DNA from: Prochloraceae cyanobacterium PL24a_bin.78
GTDB lineage: Bacteria; Cyanobacteriota; Cyanobacteriia; Cyanobacteriales; JANQIW01
Assembly (NCBI GenBank): GCA_028281945.1
Contig: JANQIW010000068.1
Coordinates: 57,018-121,017, forward strand
Length of the DNA stretch: 64,000 bases
Direction of reading: 5' to 3'
This document shows positions 9,707 through 20,800 of this stretch, piece by piece. Every line of letters starts with the position of its first letter. The stretch's first letter is position 1. The position numbers and the translations under genes were made by a program. Under the pieces are notes generated by a model. The model was given only the letters and a program-made list of their open reading frames with translations, ran no database searches and had not been told where the DNA came from.

Positions 9707-10405
9707 TTAATAAAAATTAGGTCTATGACGAATTAAATTAAAAAATTCCTCACGAGTTTTTTGTTCCTCTTCAAAAATTCCTAACATTGTACTAGTTACA
9801 GTCCAAGATCCGGGTTTTTGAACTCCTCGCATCACCATACACATATGAGTTGCTTCCATAACAATTGCTACACCACGGGGTTCTAAAATCGTCTGAATTG
9901 CTTCTGCGACTTGACGACTCAAACGTTCTTGAACTTGTAAGCGTCTAGCATACATTTCCACAATGCGAGCTAGTTTGCTCAATCCCACTACTTTTTGATT
10001 AGGAATATAGGCAACATGGGCTTTTCCCATGAAAGGCAACATATGATGTTCGCAGAGACTAAAAAAATCGATGTCTCGCACTAATACCATTTCATTATGG
10101 CCTTCATCAAAAATTGCTCCATTGACTAATTTTTCTAAAGACTGATTATAACCCTGAGTCAAAAATTGCATTGCTTCTGCCACTCGTTTGGGGGTTTTTA
10201 GCAATCCTTCTCGCTCTGGATTTTCTCCAACCGCTTCTAACGTAATTCGCACCGCTTCCATCATTTGTTGCTTGTTTTCTTCTGATGTTGGGTGGATTTG
10301 TGATTCTAATCCATTATGAGTATTTCGATCCGGTCTTGGTGTGACTGTTTTTTTCATTGGAGAATGTTCAGAACGATTGAAACCGTTGGAGGAAGCTATT
10401 GTCAT
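9707..10405 (-). CDS. folE: GTP cyclohydrolase I
   Basis: [15 protein letters not shown]...[75 protein letters not shown]. Confidence 0.96.
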   Translation of the reverse strand: MTIASSNGFNRSEHSPMKKTVTPRPDRNTHNGLESQIHPTSEENKQQMMEAVRITLEAVGENPEREGLLKTPKRVAEAMQFLTQGYNQSLEKLVNGAIFDEGHNEMVLVRDIDFFSLCEHHMLPFMGKAHVAYIPNQKVVGLSKLARIVEMYARRLQVQERLSRQVAEAIQTILEPRGVAIVMEATHMCMVMRGVQKPGSWTVTSTMLGIFEEEQKTREEFFNLIRHRPNFY

Positions 10406-11099
10406 AATTAATTAAAGTTTGATTAAAACTCTGTTATTTTGTCTAAATTTGAATTACCAAATTCTGTGTTTTACTGGAAAACTACTAATATTTGGTCTCA
10501 AGATTATTTGTTTAAAGGACTAATTTCACAGGATTTTCTGCTAAATTGCCTTTAAGTAATCGAAAGTTTTTCTAAAAATAGTCGATTACCTCTGATAACT
10601 TGTAGGACAATTACTATTGTAAAGCATTTTGAAGAATTTTTAAGTCATTTTTCTACAATTTTAAGAATCTAATAAATTTGATTTGTTATCCTTAAATAAA
10701 TTGTTTTTTTTGACATAACCAACTTACTCTACTTATACCATTGTCTTGTTCACTTAGTCAAATAAGTAAATTAAAAAGCATATTGAGGATAGATTATTTA
10801 TTACTGTTATCACTATTTATTTTTTAGCAAAAGGGAATAAGTTTTTGAACTGTTGAAAAGTCCTAATTTATGTCTTTATAAATATCTTTTTTATCCTTCC
10901 CAGACTAGGATAAAGATCTTTTTTCCCAATGGGCTAAATCTAACTTCAAAATTTTAGTCTCTACCCATTTAACTACTTTTTCCTAAAAGTCAAAGGATTT
11001 TGTTTTCCATTGGGAGGTTTAACTTTTGGAATCATTAGTTGCAGTTTCACTGGGTAAATATCCATAATTTCAATCTTTGTTTTAGTTTTTCTATGATTC

Positions 11100-11290
11100 T
11101 GATTAATGAGTATTGTCTACTTTGACATCTCCTCCCTTTATCAATGGAGGGAGTTTCCTAACATCACTGTTAAGATTTCCTTTTTTAAAGTTAACAAATT
11201 TTAACTGAGTTTCCTCAAAATTAAGATTTATCTTTCTCTGTCAAAGGCTTTTATTCCCGTCTGTCCACGGTACATGCTAATTTAACCATA
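11100..11290 (-). pseudogene. Possible degraded IS200/IS605-type (TnpB-like) 3' end remnant
   Basis: Minus-strand frame ...ACTVDRRE*KPLTEKDKS* resembles TnpB C-terminal tails (from memory), followed by a GGAGGGAG/CTCCC hairpin-like end and GGAGATGTCAAAGTAGAC. Contains stops. Weak evidence. Confidence 0.25.
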
Positions 11291-11431
11291 GAATTTCAGC
11301 CTATGCAAGCCACTTATTCTAAAAAACTCCAATAATCTTTTGGAGGAGAGAATCAAAATCCATAGTTACTGGGGAATATCTCTATCTCTTGATAAATTAT
11401 AACATCTTATTTAAAAGATAAAAAATCTTGA

Positions 11432-12412
11432 TTAATTAGGGATTAAATCGAAGACTCCAATATGGCGAAACTTTTGATATCTTTGCTTTTGAAGTTCTTC
11501 AACTTTGAGAGATGACAAATCTTCTAATTTTTCTACCAGTGTTTTTTTGAGAATTTCTGCTGCTTTAAGAGGATTAGTGTGAGCACCTCCGGGAGGCTCC
11601 GGCAATATTTCGTCGATGATCCCTAATTGTTTTAAATCGTAAGCTGTTATTTTTAATGCCTCTGCTGCTAAATTTGATTTTTTGGCATCTTTCCACAAGA
11701 TCGCTGCACAAGCTTCTGGTGTTGCTACAGTATATACTGCGTGTTCTAACATTAAGACGCGATCGCCTACTCCTATTCCTAGTGCTCCTCCTGAACCTCC
11801 TTCTCCTACTACTGTACAAATTATGGGTACTTCTAAATCAAACATTTCTCTGAGATTATAGGCAATGGCTTCTCCTTGTCCTAATTTTTCTGCTTCTACT
11901 CCTGCCCATGCTCCGGGGGTATCAATAAATGTGATGATGGGCATGGCAAATAGGGATGCGTGTTTCATTAATCTTATGGCTTTACGATATCCTCCAGGGG
12001 AGGCCATGCCAAAATTTCTAGCGACGTTATCTTTGGTGTCTCTTCCTTTTTGATGCCCGATGATTACTACTGGCCTTCCTTCAATCCTTGCTATTCCTCC
12101 TACTAAGGCTGGATCGTCATAACCTCTGCGATCGCCATGTAATTCCATCCATTCATCTGTAATTGCTTGAATGTAATCTAAAGTGCTTGGTCTTCTAGGA
12201 TGTCTGGCTAGTTGTAATTTTTGAGTGGGGGTTAAGCTACTAAAAATTTCTTTTCTTAATTGTTCTGCTCTGGCTTCTAGTTGGGTTATTTGATTAGATA
12301 CATCTACATTATTTTCTTGGGCTAATTCTCTGATTTGCTTTATTCTTTCTTCTAATTCAAATAGAGGTTTTTCAAATTCTAGTAAAAATGTCTTTTTGGG
12401 AGGATTTGTCAT
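11432..12412 (-). CDS. accA: Acetyl-CoA carboxylase carboxyltransferase subunit alpha
   Basis: [62 protein letters not shown]...[12 protein letters not shown]. Confidence 0.96.
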   Translation of the reverse strand: MTNPPKKTFLLEFEKPLFELEERIKQIRELAQENNVDVSNQITQLEARAEQLRKEIFSSLTPTQKLQLARHPRRPSTLDYIQAITDEWMELHGDRRGYDDPALVGGIARIEGRPVVIIGHQKGRDTKDNVARNFGMASPGGYRKAIRLMKHASLFAMPIITFIDTPGAWAGVEAEKLGQGEAIAYNLREMFDLEVPIICTVVGEGGSGGALGIGVGDRVLMLEHAVYTVATPEACAAILWKDAKKSNLAAEALKITAYDLKQLGIIDEILPEPPGGAHTNPLKAAEILKKTLVEKLEDLSSLKVEELQKQRYQKFRHIGVFDLIPN

Positions 12413-12435
12413 ATTTATGTCTAATTTATTTTTTT

Positions 12436-13392
12436 TTATGTGTTTGATTTTCTGATTATTTTTAGTTTTTGGATCGTCTCTTTTTCGATTTCAATTTTTC
12501 CTAAGATTGTTTCATCTTTTGGTCGAATTCTGATTAGATAAAAACCATTATTTTCTATCCCTGTGATGGTGTTTTTTTCTTCTTTTAGTTGTTGCCAACT
12601 TATGGGTAGACTACAATGATCGTATATGGTTAAATAAAGTTGATTATGATTGAGGACTTCTGAATTTATTTCTACTTCTAAAGATTGACCTTTTTCTAAG
12701 TAATTATATAAAAATGTAGTGTCTGGGGCACCTACTGGTAAATATTCTCTAGCAATCCAGTTTTCTCCTAATTTGTCTCGAAAGTACAATATGGTATAAA
12801 TATAATAATGTAGCCATAGATAATACCAATTTTTTTTCTGGATTAAATCTTGGTAAAATTGATTAATATTTTGAGCAACTGGCTGTTTCCCAATTGTCAT
12901 TTTTTCATCTACATTAATTGCTGGCATTTCTATAGAATCAGACCAATGATAATATCTTAATGCTATAGTATATTGTCCTGGTTGTAAATTTAAAGTTTCC
13001 CATTGTTGATTGTTAGTATCTTGATTGTTTTCTTTTGATTTAATATTAGTAATAGTTTCGTAACTAGGAAAACTATAGATAACAGCTATCCAAGATTGGG
13101 CTGATTTATTAGCAGATTTTAAATCTAAAGCAATGGTTTTTTCTACGTAAATTGGTCCTAAAGTACCAATAATAGCATGAGTATTCCAACGTGGCCCTTT
13201 AGTCATTACTACTGGTAAAACTAAAAAAGATTTGAGGGTTTCTGCGTCAATAACTCGCCATTGTGTTGCTTTTTTTTTGTTAATGGTTAAGCTTATTCTA
13301 AAAATATTACCGATAATAAATTTATTAATTTTGTAAAAAATAAAAGATAAAATGGCTAGGGGAATTTCCCAAAGAATTGAAATTTGTTTCAT
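12436..13392 (-). CDS. Conserved cyanobacterial membrane-anchored protein of unknown function (DUF6208-like)
   Basis: [52 protein letters not shown]...[27 protein letters not shown]; family name from memory. Confidence 0.6.
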   Translation of the reverse strand: MKQISILWEIPLAILSFIFYKINKFIIGNIFRISLTINKKKATQWRVIDAETLKSFLVLPVVMTKGPRWNTHAIIGTLGPIYVEKTIALDLKSANKSAQSWIAVIYSFPSYETITNIKSKENNQDTNNQQWETLNLQPGQYTIALRYYHWSDSIEMPAINVDEKMTIGKQPVAQNINQFYQDLIQKKNWYYLWLHYYIYTILYFRDKLGENWIAREYLPVGAPDTTFLYNYLEKGQSLEVEINSEVLNHNQLYLTIYDHCSLPISWQQLKEEKNTITGIENNGFYLIRIRPKDETILGKIEIEKETIQKLKIIRKSNT

Positions 13393-13950
13393 AATTTTTG
13401 ATTAGTTATTTTGGGTAATTATTGCTATTAATTAATGGTTATTTAGGGTTAAAATAAGTCATATTTTATCATTGAATTTACCTACAAAAATAGCTTTAAT
13501 CTTAAGAAATTAATTTTTGAATCTATCCTAAGTTTACCAGAGAATGTGCTAATATCTTTTTTCTTTAATGATGTTATAGATTAAGTTGGAAGATGAAAGA
13601 GAAGGGGAAGATGGAGGAAATGGGGGAGAATAAATAATGGGTGGATTATTTAATTTATACCCTCAGACACAAAGTCTATCATTATTTTTGAAATTTATAG
13701 AAAATCAATTTTTTTTGATTTATTGTATGGTTATCTCAAATTTTGCGCATTTAGGATAAACTTAAAAAGAGAAAATTTTTTAAGAAAATTCAATAATTAG
13801 CTACAAGAAAAAGCTAGATAAAAGTTAAGATAAAATGAGAATTGGACAAGTGGTTAGGGGAAAATAGTTAATAAAAAAACTTTTAATCACCTTTAACCAA
13901 TTGACCACAATGGAAATTACAATATAAATTTTAACTCTAGTTTTGACATC

Positions 13951-14520
13951 ATGAAACCCAAACCAAAATTTAAAGGAAAGGCAAAAAAATTTGGTAAAAA
14001 AGGTGCTTCTAAAGGCCCAAAAACGCCCAAAATTCCCAAACAATTTCAACAAAATCCTCTGATTACTTATTCAAAGAAAGAAATTACAGAAACATTGGAC
14101 AAATTTCCAGGTTTGATGAAAACTTTAGGACATGCCTATGATGTTCAAATTAAGTATACTGAGGAATATTCCTTATTTCCTTATGAATCTCAAATTGGAA
14201 AGAAACAATATTATGAGAATAATCAAGAATCTGCTTCAGATAACAGTAAAAAGTTAGATGAAACTAGTGATTTAGAATCTACTTCAGATCATAATCAAAC
14301 TTTAGATGAAACTAGTGATTTAGAATCTGTAAAGGATACTACTGAAGCTTCTGATGAAGAATCTGTAAAGGATACTACTGAAGCGGCTGATGAAGAATCT
14401 GTAGAAGTAGCTGATGATTATTGGTTTTGTAATGATATGACCACTGCTGTAATACTTATGAAGTATTTAGATCAATTTCCTGGGCGTGTGGAATGGAATC
14501 AAAAACCATTTTCTTTGTAA
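13951..14520 (+). CDS. Hypothetical protein: very basic N-terminus, acidic internal repeats, short C-terminal domain
   Basis: MKPKPKFKGKAKKFGKKGASKGPKTPKIPKQ then LDETSDLES(T/V) x2 and KDTTEA(S/A)DEESV x2 repeats; downstream of AT-rich intergenic DNA; plausible codon use. Confidence 0.65.
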   Translation: MKPKPKFKGKAKKFGKKGASKGPKTPKIPKQFQQNPLITYSKKEITETLDKFPGLMKTLGHAYDVQIKYTEEYSLFPYESQIGKKQYYENNQESASDNSKKLDETSDLESTSDHNQTLDETSDLESVKDTTEASDEESVKDTTEAADEESVEVADDYWFCNDMTTAVILMKYLDQFPGRVEWNQKPFSL

Positions 14521-14597
14521 TTAGACTAATTTAATTTAAATAAAGGGTTAATTTCATTATTTCACGTATTTTGCTTAGACTTCTTTAAAACAGATAA

Positions 14598-14706
14598 GGC
14601 AGAGGAAGGAGACTTGGTAGAGAATGAATATTGATTTTTGGTTTTGTATTAAAGATATTGGATTAGTTTAACTCTAGTATTACATATAGACAAATTGGGA
14701 TAATAT
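14598..14706 (+). repeat. Dispersed intergenic repeat family, copy E (diverged)
   Basis: GGCAGAGGAAGGAGACTTGGTAGAG...GATATTGGATTAGTTTAACTCTAGTATTACATATAGACAAATTGGGATAA. Confidence 0.5.
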
Positions 14707-14865
14707 CAAATCCAGTTGACATAACCAGTTGATTTTAAAATGCTGGATTTGTTGTATACAGTGGATTTTATCAATTTAATATTTGTGGTTTTTTAAAACA
14801 GGATTTAGTAGAAGAAGATAGAAAGAGGATTTCAGTAGTGAATTTTCTTTTATCTTCTTATTTTT

Positions 14866-17800
14866 TTAATTAAAGACTAAATTAATTAAATCATAAGGGC
14901 ATTCTAGATGTAAATTATGTCCACCATTAATAATTTCTTTTCTAGCTTTTTTCATGACTTCTTCCATATCTATTATATCTTCAGGGCGATTAAAGCTACT
15001 ATTATTGCCATATACAATTAAGGTTTTAATTGTAATTTGTGAGAGTAATTTTAAATATTTTGGTCTATCAATTCCGTTAAATAAACCTCTCCCTCGCAGT
15101 AATCGATCCCAACGCCAAGTAATACCGTTATCACATTTTTTAGTTATTCTACGAGCTAAATTAATTGCTATTCTTTCAGATAAAGAAGAATCTGCTTCTT
15201 TCAGCCAATTTGCAGCTTCATTTATACTTGAAAAAACGGGATGTTGAGGAGTAGATGACAAATAATCTAATTCTATACCTAAACTATCAACTATTTCATC
15301 TTCTTGAATTTTGGTAGGAATTACTGGTTCAACTAAAATTAATTCTTGAACCCATTCTGGGCGAATAGCGGCGAAAACCCCTGCTATTACGCTTCCAAAG
15401 CTATGTGCCATCAGAATAAATGATTTTCCTAAATATTCTGCAATACCATCTAAATCTGCGACAAAGTCTAATAAATTATAACTTCCTCCTTTACCCAAAT
15501 GTTCTGATAACCCATGGCCACGTAAATCGGGAGCGATTACTCTATAGCCTTTTGTGACTAAATCCAATGCTATTTCTTCCCAAACGATTCCTTGATCTAA
15601 AATTCCATGAAGACATAAGACTATGGGTTTAGCAGAATCTCCCCAGCAACATAGACATAATTGTAATCCCCTGATTTGGATGTATTCCTCTACCATGGGG
15701 ATTTCTGGGGTAGATTGTGATTGATTTTGAAGTAATTGATAACCCAAGTTTTTCCCTAATTCTTGGGTATTATTGTCGATTTGGATAGGGAGTTTGATTT
15801 TTTGCCATGCTTGTGCTAATTCTGGTTTAATGCTTTGGTATTTGAGAAAATTGGGATCCCCTACTGATAAGGATTGAGTGTAAACTCCATCTGTCATTCT
15901 TTCTCCTTGGTAAGGTGTAAGCAATGCAGAATCAAAGTCTATTTCTAGAAATTGGCATAGCTTTTTCATTTCTGCTTCGGGATTGGTGACTAAGTTTTCA
16001 TAGAGAATTTGATGCTTTTTCTGGGAGTCTAGTTGGTTAAAAAATTGGAGGATATTTTGATTGGATTGATACCAGACTAATTCTCCTATTCGATAGGGGT
16101 TATCTCCTGCTAAGCCTATTAGTTTATCCATCCTTAATTTGACAAAACTTTCTATGACTGGGTAAGGATGTCGAATTAAATGGATATATTTTGCATTTTT
16201 AAAAAGTTTTTCTGCGGTTTCTAAGGTTTGTTTTTGTAAGGCATAGGTGGGAGATTTATCTACTAAGATTTTTTCTTCTGCTTGTTGACATAGCATCTCG
16301 TATACTTCGGCAATGGATGCTTTTTCTTCTACTAAGTTTTTGATAATTTCTGATACTTTTTCTGGATTTTCTCCTGTTAATTCAATGAATGCTTTTTCTA
16401 ATCCTTCTCCTAAGTAGGATTCCGCTAAATATTCATTTCTTTGGGCCATATTTGCAAAGGGTAGGAGATGTAATTCCGGCGGTGCAACTATGTTATAATG
16501 CCCTGCTAGCATTACTCTTAATAAAGTTGATCCCGATCGAGGTGATGAAAGGATAAAGATACAAGGGGATTCTATGGGTTTTTCTACGGTGATATTTTCT
16601 GTAGGAAAAGTAATTCCTTGGAGGAGATTTATTTGGGAAGATTCTTGAATTTTGTCTTCTATTTCTACTGGTTGTATTTCTAAGTGGATGCGATTAAATT
16701 CGCTTTTTAAATATTTGGCTAAATAGTCAATTCTAGGGCGTTGGTAAATTTCTCTGGGATAAAGCATCAATTTCAATTCTTCTTTTAATTGATTGATTAC
16801 TTCCATCACCATCAAGGAATCTAAGCCTAAATCTAGGAGATTTTCGCTATCACCAATATTGGCAGTTTCTATGGCTAAACTTTCGGCAATTATTTTTCTT
16901 AAGTAAGATAGTAAATATTCTTCTCGTTGGTTTTCGGGGGTATTTAAGAGGTTTTGATATACGGAGGGAGTCGCTGTAGGAGTGTTAATTACTTGGGAGA
17001 AATAATCGTTTTTGGCAACATCTTTAAACCTTCGAGAAATTGCTTCCCAATCGGCATCAAATATTCCTGTTTGAGTATCTAGCCAAGTTTTTTCTAAAGC
17101 AGTTAATGCTATTTCTGCTTCCATTACTTTTAAGCCTTTAATTCCCCATCCTCTCGATGCCATTCCAACATTTATCGGCCCAAAATTTACACTTAAGGCT
17201 GGTAATTGTTTTTCTTTTCTAAAAGTTGCTAAAGCATCCATAAAGGCATTGGCGGTGGCATAATTTCCTTGCCCAGGGGAACCTAATAATGATGCAATAG
17301 AAGATATTAAGATGAAGAAATCTAGTGGTAATTTTTCTGTGGCGGTATGTAGATTCCAACTACCTAATACTTTTGGTTGGATGACATTAGTAATTTGCTG
17401 TAAAGAGAGGTTAGTTAATAATCCGTCATCGATAATTCCTGCGGCATGAATTATTCCGGCGAGGGGATATTCTGATGTGGTGATATTAGGGATTAAATTT
17501 TCTACTTCTATGGGATTAGTGACATCGCATTGAAGGTATTCCATATCTACTCCGATGTTTTCTAGTTTAGATTGTGGAATATTTCTTCCTACTAATACTA
17601 AATGTTTTGCGCCTAGTTTAATTAACCATTGGGCAATTTTTTTTCCAAAACCACCGGTGCCTCCTGTGATTAAATAAGTGGCATTTGCTTTGATTTCTGG
17701 TGGTAAATTGGCAGGATTTGTTAGATTTGCTTTTCTTTTTAAGATAGGTGTATAAGATTTGCCTTGATTTACAGCATAGATTTGGCCTTTTTTTTCTGCC

Positions 17801-20800
17801 AAAATTGAGGGGATGATGTTTTGATTTTTATTTTGGTTATTTTCTGCGGGATTAATATCAATTAATCCTCCCCATATTTCGGGATTTTCTAATGCTATTA
17901 CTCTGGCTAATCCTATTAAGGAAGCGGCTGCTAAATTCTGATGGTTGTTAATAGGAGTTGCGCCTTTGGTAATAATCCACAGGGGTAGTTGTTTTTCTTT
18001 GAGTATTTTGATTAATTGGATGATTTGATAGCATTCTTGGCTAATTTTGTGTGGGGAAGTATTTTCGGCGATGTAGATTATTCCTTTGACTTTGGGATAT
18101 GCCTGGTTAATGATGTTGGCTAGATTTTCTTGTTGATTTGTTTTTTGATTTGCTTTTAAATTCTCCAATGAATTTTCTTCTGATAGATTTTCTGCTAGAT
18201 TTTCTGGTAAATTTCCTTGCTTGTTAATAATTAAACAATCACGATGGAGATTTTTGATAACTTCTAAAATTGGTGTTTGCTGATTATCAGCTATTGCTAA
18301 GTAAGGGTAAATTTGCTGGGAAGAGATACTGCTTGTTTCTTCCCATTCCACTTGATACAACCAATCAGATATATTGAGTAATTTTTTGCTATCTCCTAGA
18401 GGAGAATCCATCCCATGATGTTTAGCATCAGCTACTACTTTTAACCAATAACTTTCCCTCTCAAATACATAATTAGGTAAGTTAATTTTGTTATACTGAC
18501 ATCCTTGGTAAAAATTCTTCCAATTGATTTTTATGCTGGTTTTACTCCATAATTCCCCTAAACTAGTTAATATTTGTTCCCAATCTTCTCTTTTTGGATG
18601 TAATGATGGCAACCAGAGGGTATTTTCTTGGTTATCTAAACATTGGGATGCTAAATTTATTAGAGTAGGTTTTGGCCCTATTTCGATAAATGTTAGTGCT
18701 TCTTCTGTTTTTAATGACTCTATACTTGGTGCAAATCTTACGGTTTCTGATATATGTCTTATCCAATAAGAAGGTGTTGCCATTTCTTCTCTAACTTGCT
18801 TGCCGTTTAAGTTAGAAATTATCTTGATTTTTGGTTTTTGATAGTTAATTTGATGGGCAACTGTGGAAAACTTTGTCAGGATTGGCTGCATCATGGGTGA
18901 GTGGAAGGCATGGGATACGATTAATTCTTTGGTTTTGATTCCCAAAGTTGCTAGGTTTGCCATGATGTCAGTAATTGTATTACCTTCTCCTGAAATAACT
19001 ACATTATCAAAGCCATTAATGGCAGCGATGCTTACTTCTCTTTGAGAGGTTGCAATGGCGCGTTTGACTTCACTTACTGGCGCGAATACTGCTGCCATTT
19101 TACCTGGTGGTAAGTCTTGCATTAATTTACCGCGATGGGCGATTAATTTTAACCCCTCTGGTAAAGAAAATACTCCGGCTATTGTAGCTGCTACGTATTC
19201 TCCTACACTATGGCCTATTAAGATATCTGGTTTTACTCCCCAATGTAGCCACATTTTGGCTAAGGCGTATTCTATGGCAAATAATGCTGGTTGAGTATAT
19301 GCGGTTTGGTTGATTAATTCTGTATATTTTTCTTGGAAGATGACATCTAATAAGTAATCTTCTAAATATTCTTTTAGTATATCGGCGCATTCTTTTAATG
19401 CTTCTGCAAATACTGGTTGAGTTTGATATAATTGGTATCCCATTTGAAAATATTGGGATCCTTGCCCTGTAAATAAAAATACTATTTTTCCATCATTTAC
19501 TTTTTTTGAATTTTGGATTTGCCTTAATTTTTCTTGGATTTCTTCTCTATTCTTCCCTATTATTCCTATTCTTTTCGGTAATTGCGATCGCCCTGTATTG
19601 AGGTTATAACAAATTTCTCCTAAGTTTACATCCGGGTTTTCATAGAGGAATTGGAGATATTTTCTCGCCAATAGGTTTAAGGCTGAATCTGTTTTGGCTG
19701 AGAGAGTAAATAAGTTAAAAGGATAATAATTTGATGGTTTTGTTAAAGAGTATTTATCTTCTAATCCTTCTGGTTTGCCTAAAACATCTAATGATTTACC
19801 ATTATTTTGTTGTGGATTTAAATCTGTATCATTTTCCCATTCTCTAACAATTACATGGGCATTTGTACCCCCAAAACCAAAAGAACTTACTCCAGCAGTT
19901 CGTGGTATACTTGTTGTCTGCCAATCTAATAAATTGGGAGATATTTGCAAATTTTCTCCTAAATCTATATGGGGATTAATTTGTTTTAAATTGAGATGAG
20001 GTAAGATTTTTTTATGTTGTAAAGATAGGATAGTTTTTATCAATCCTGCAATTCCTGCCGCTGCTTCTAAATGCCCAATATTGGTTTTAACTGAACTTAA
20101 ATAGACGCGATCGCCATTTAACACTTTTTTTATCGAATTTAATTCGATGGGATCCCCTAAAGGGGTGCCGGTGCCATGAGTTTCTAAATAACTAACTTCA
20201 TGAGAGCTAATTTTAGCATTTTTCAAGGCAGAAGAAATAACCGCCTGTTGTGCCAATCCATTAGGCGCAGTTAAACCATTACTTCTACCATCTTGATTTA
20301 TCGCACTACCTAAAATAGTTGCCAATATTTTATCTCCATCAGCTATGGCATCAGCTAGAGGTTTCAACAGAATTAAACCACAACCTTCTCCCCTAACATA
20401 ACCATCGGCATCGGTGGAAAATGTCTTACACTTGCCATCCTCTGATAACATCCCCGCTTGAGAAAGGGATGCTGTGATATTTGAGGAGAGAATCAAATTA
20501 ACCCCCCCGGCAATAGCAGTTTGACATTCACCATTGCGTAAACTCTGGATTGCCAAATGCACCGCCACCAAAGAAGATGAACAAGCAGTATCCATAGTGA
20601 TCGATGGTCCTGTAAAATCAAAGAAATATGATAGCCTATTTGCTGCCATACTGTGGGCATTGCCTGTAGGAGTATAAGGATTATAACTACCCTGGTGATG
20701 AAGTAAAGAATAATCGTGACTGCTAACACCAATAAAAACCCCTGTAGATTTCCCTGCTAAAGATTCCGCTGGGATGTTGGCATTTTCCAAAGTTTCCCAT

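Noticed and set aside
13610-13690. Possible additional copy of the dispersed repeat (purine tract plus AAAGTCTATCATTATT)
   Set aside because: The parts are in inconsistent order/orientation relative to the family; not counted.
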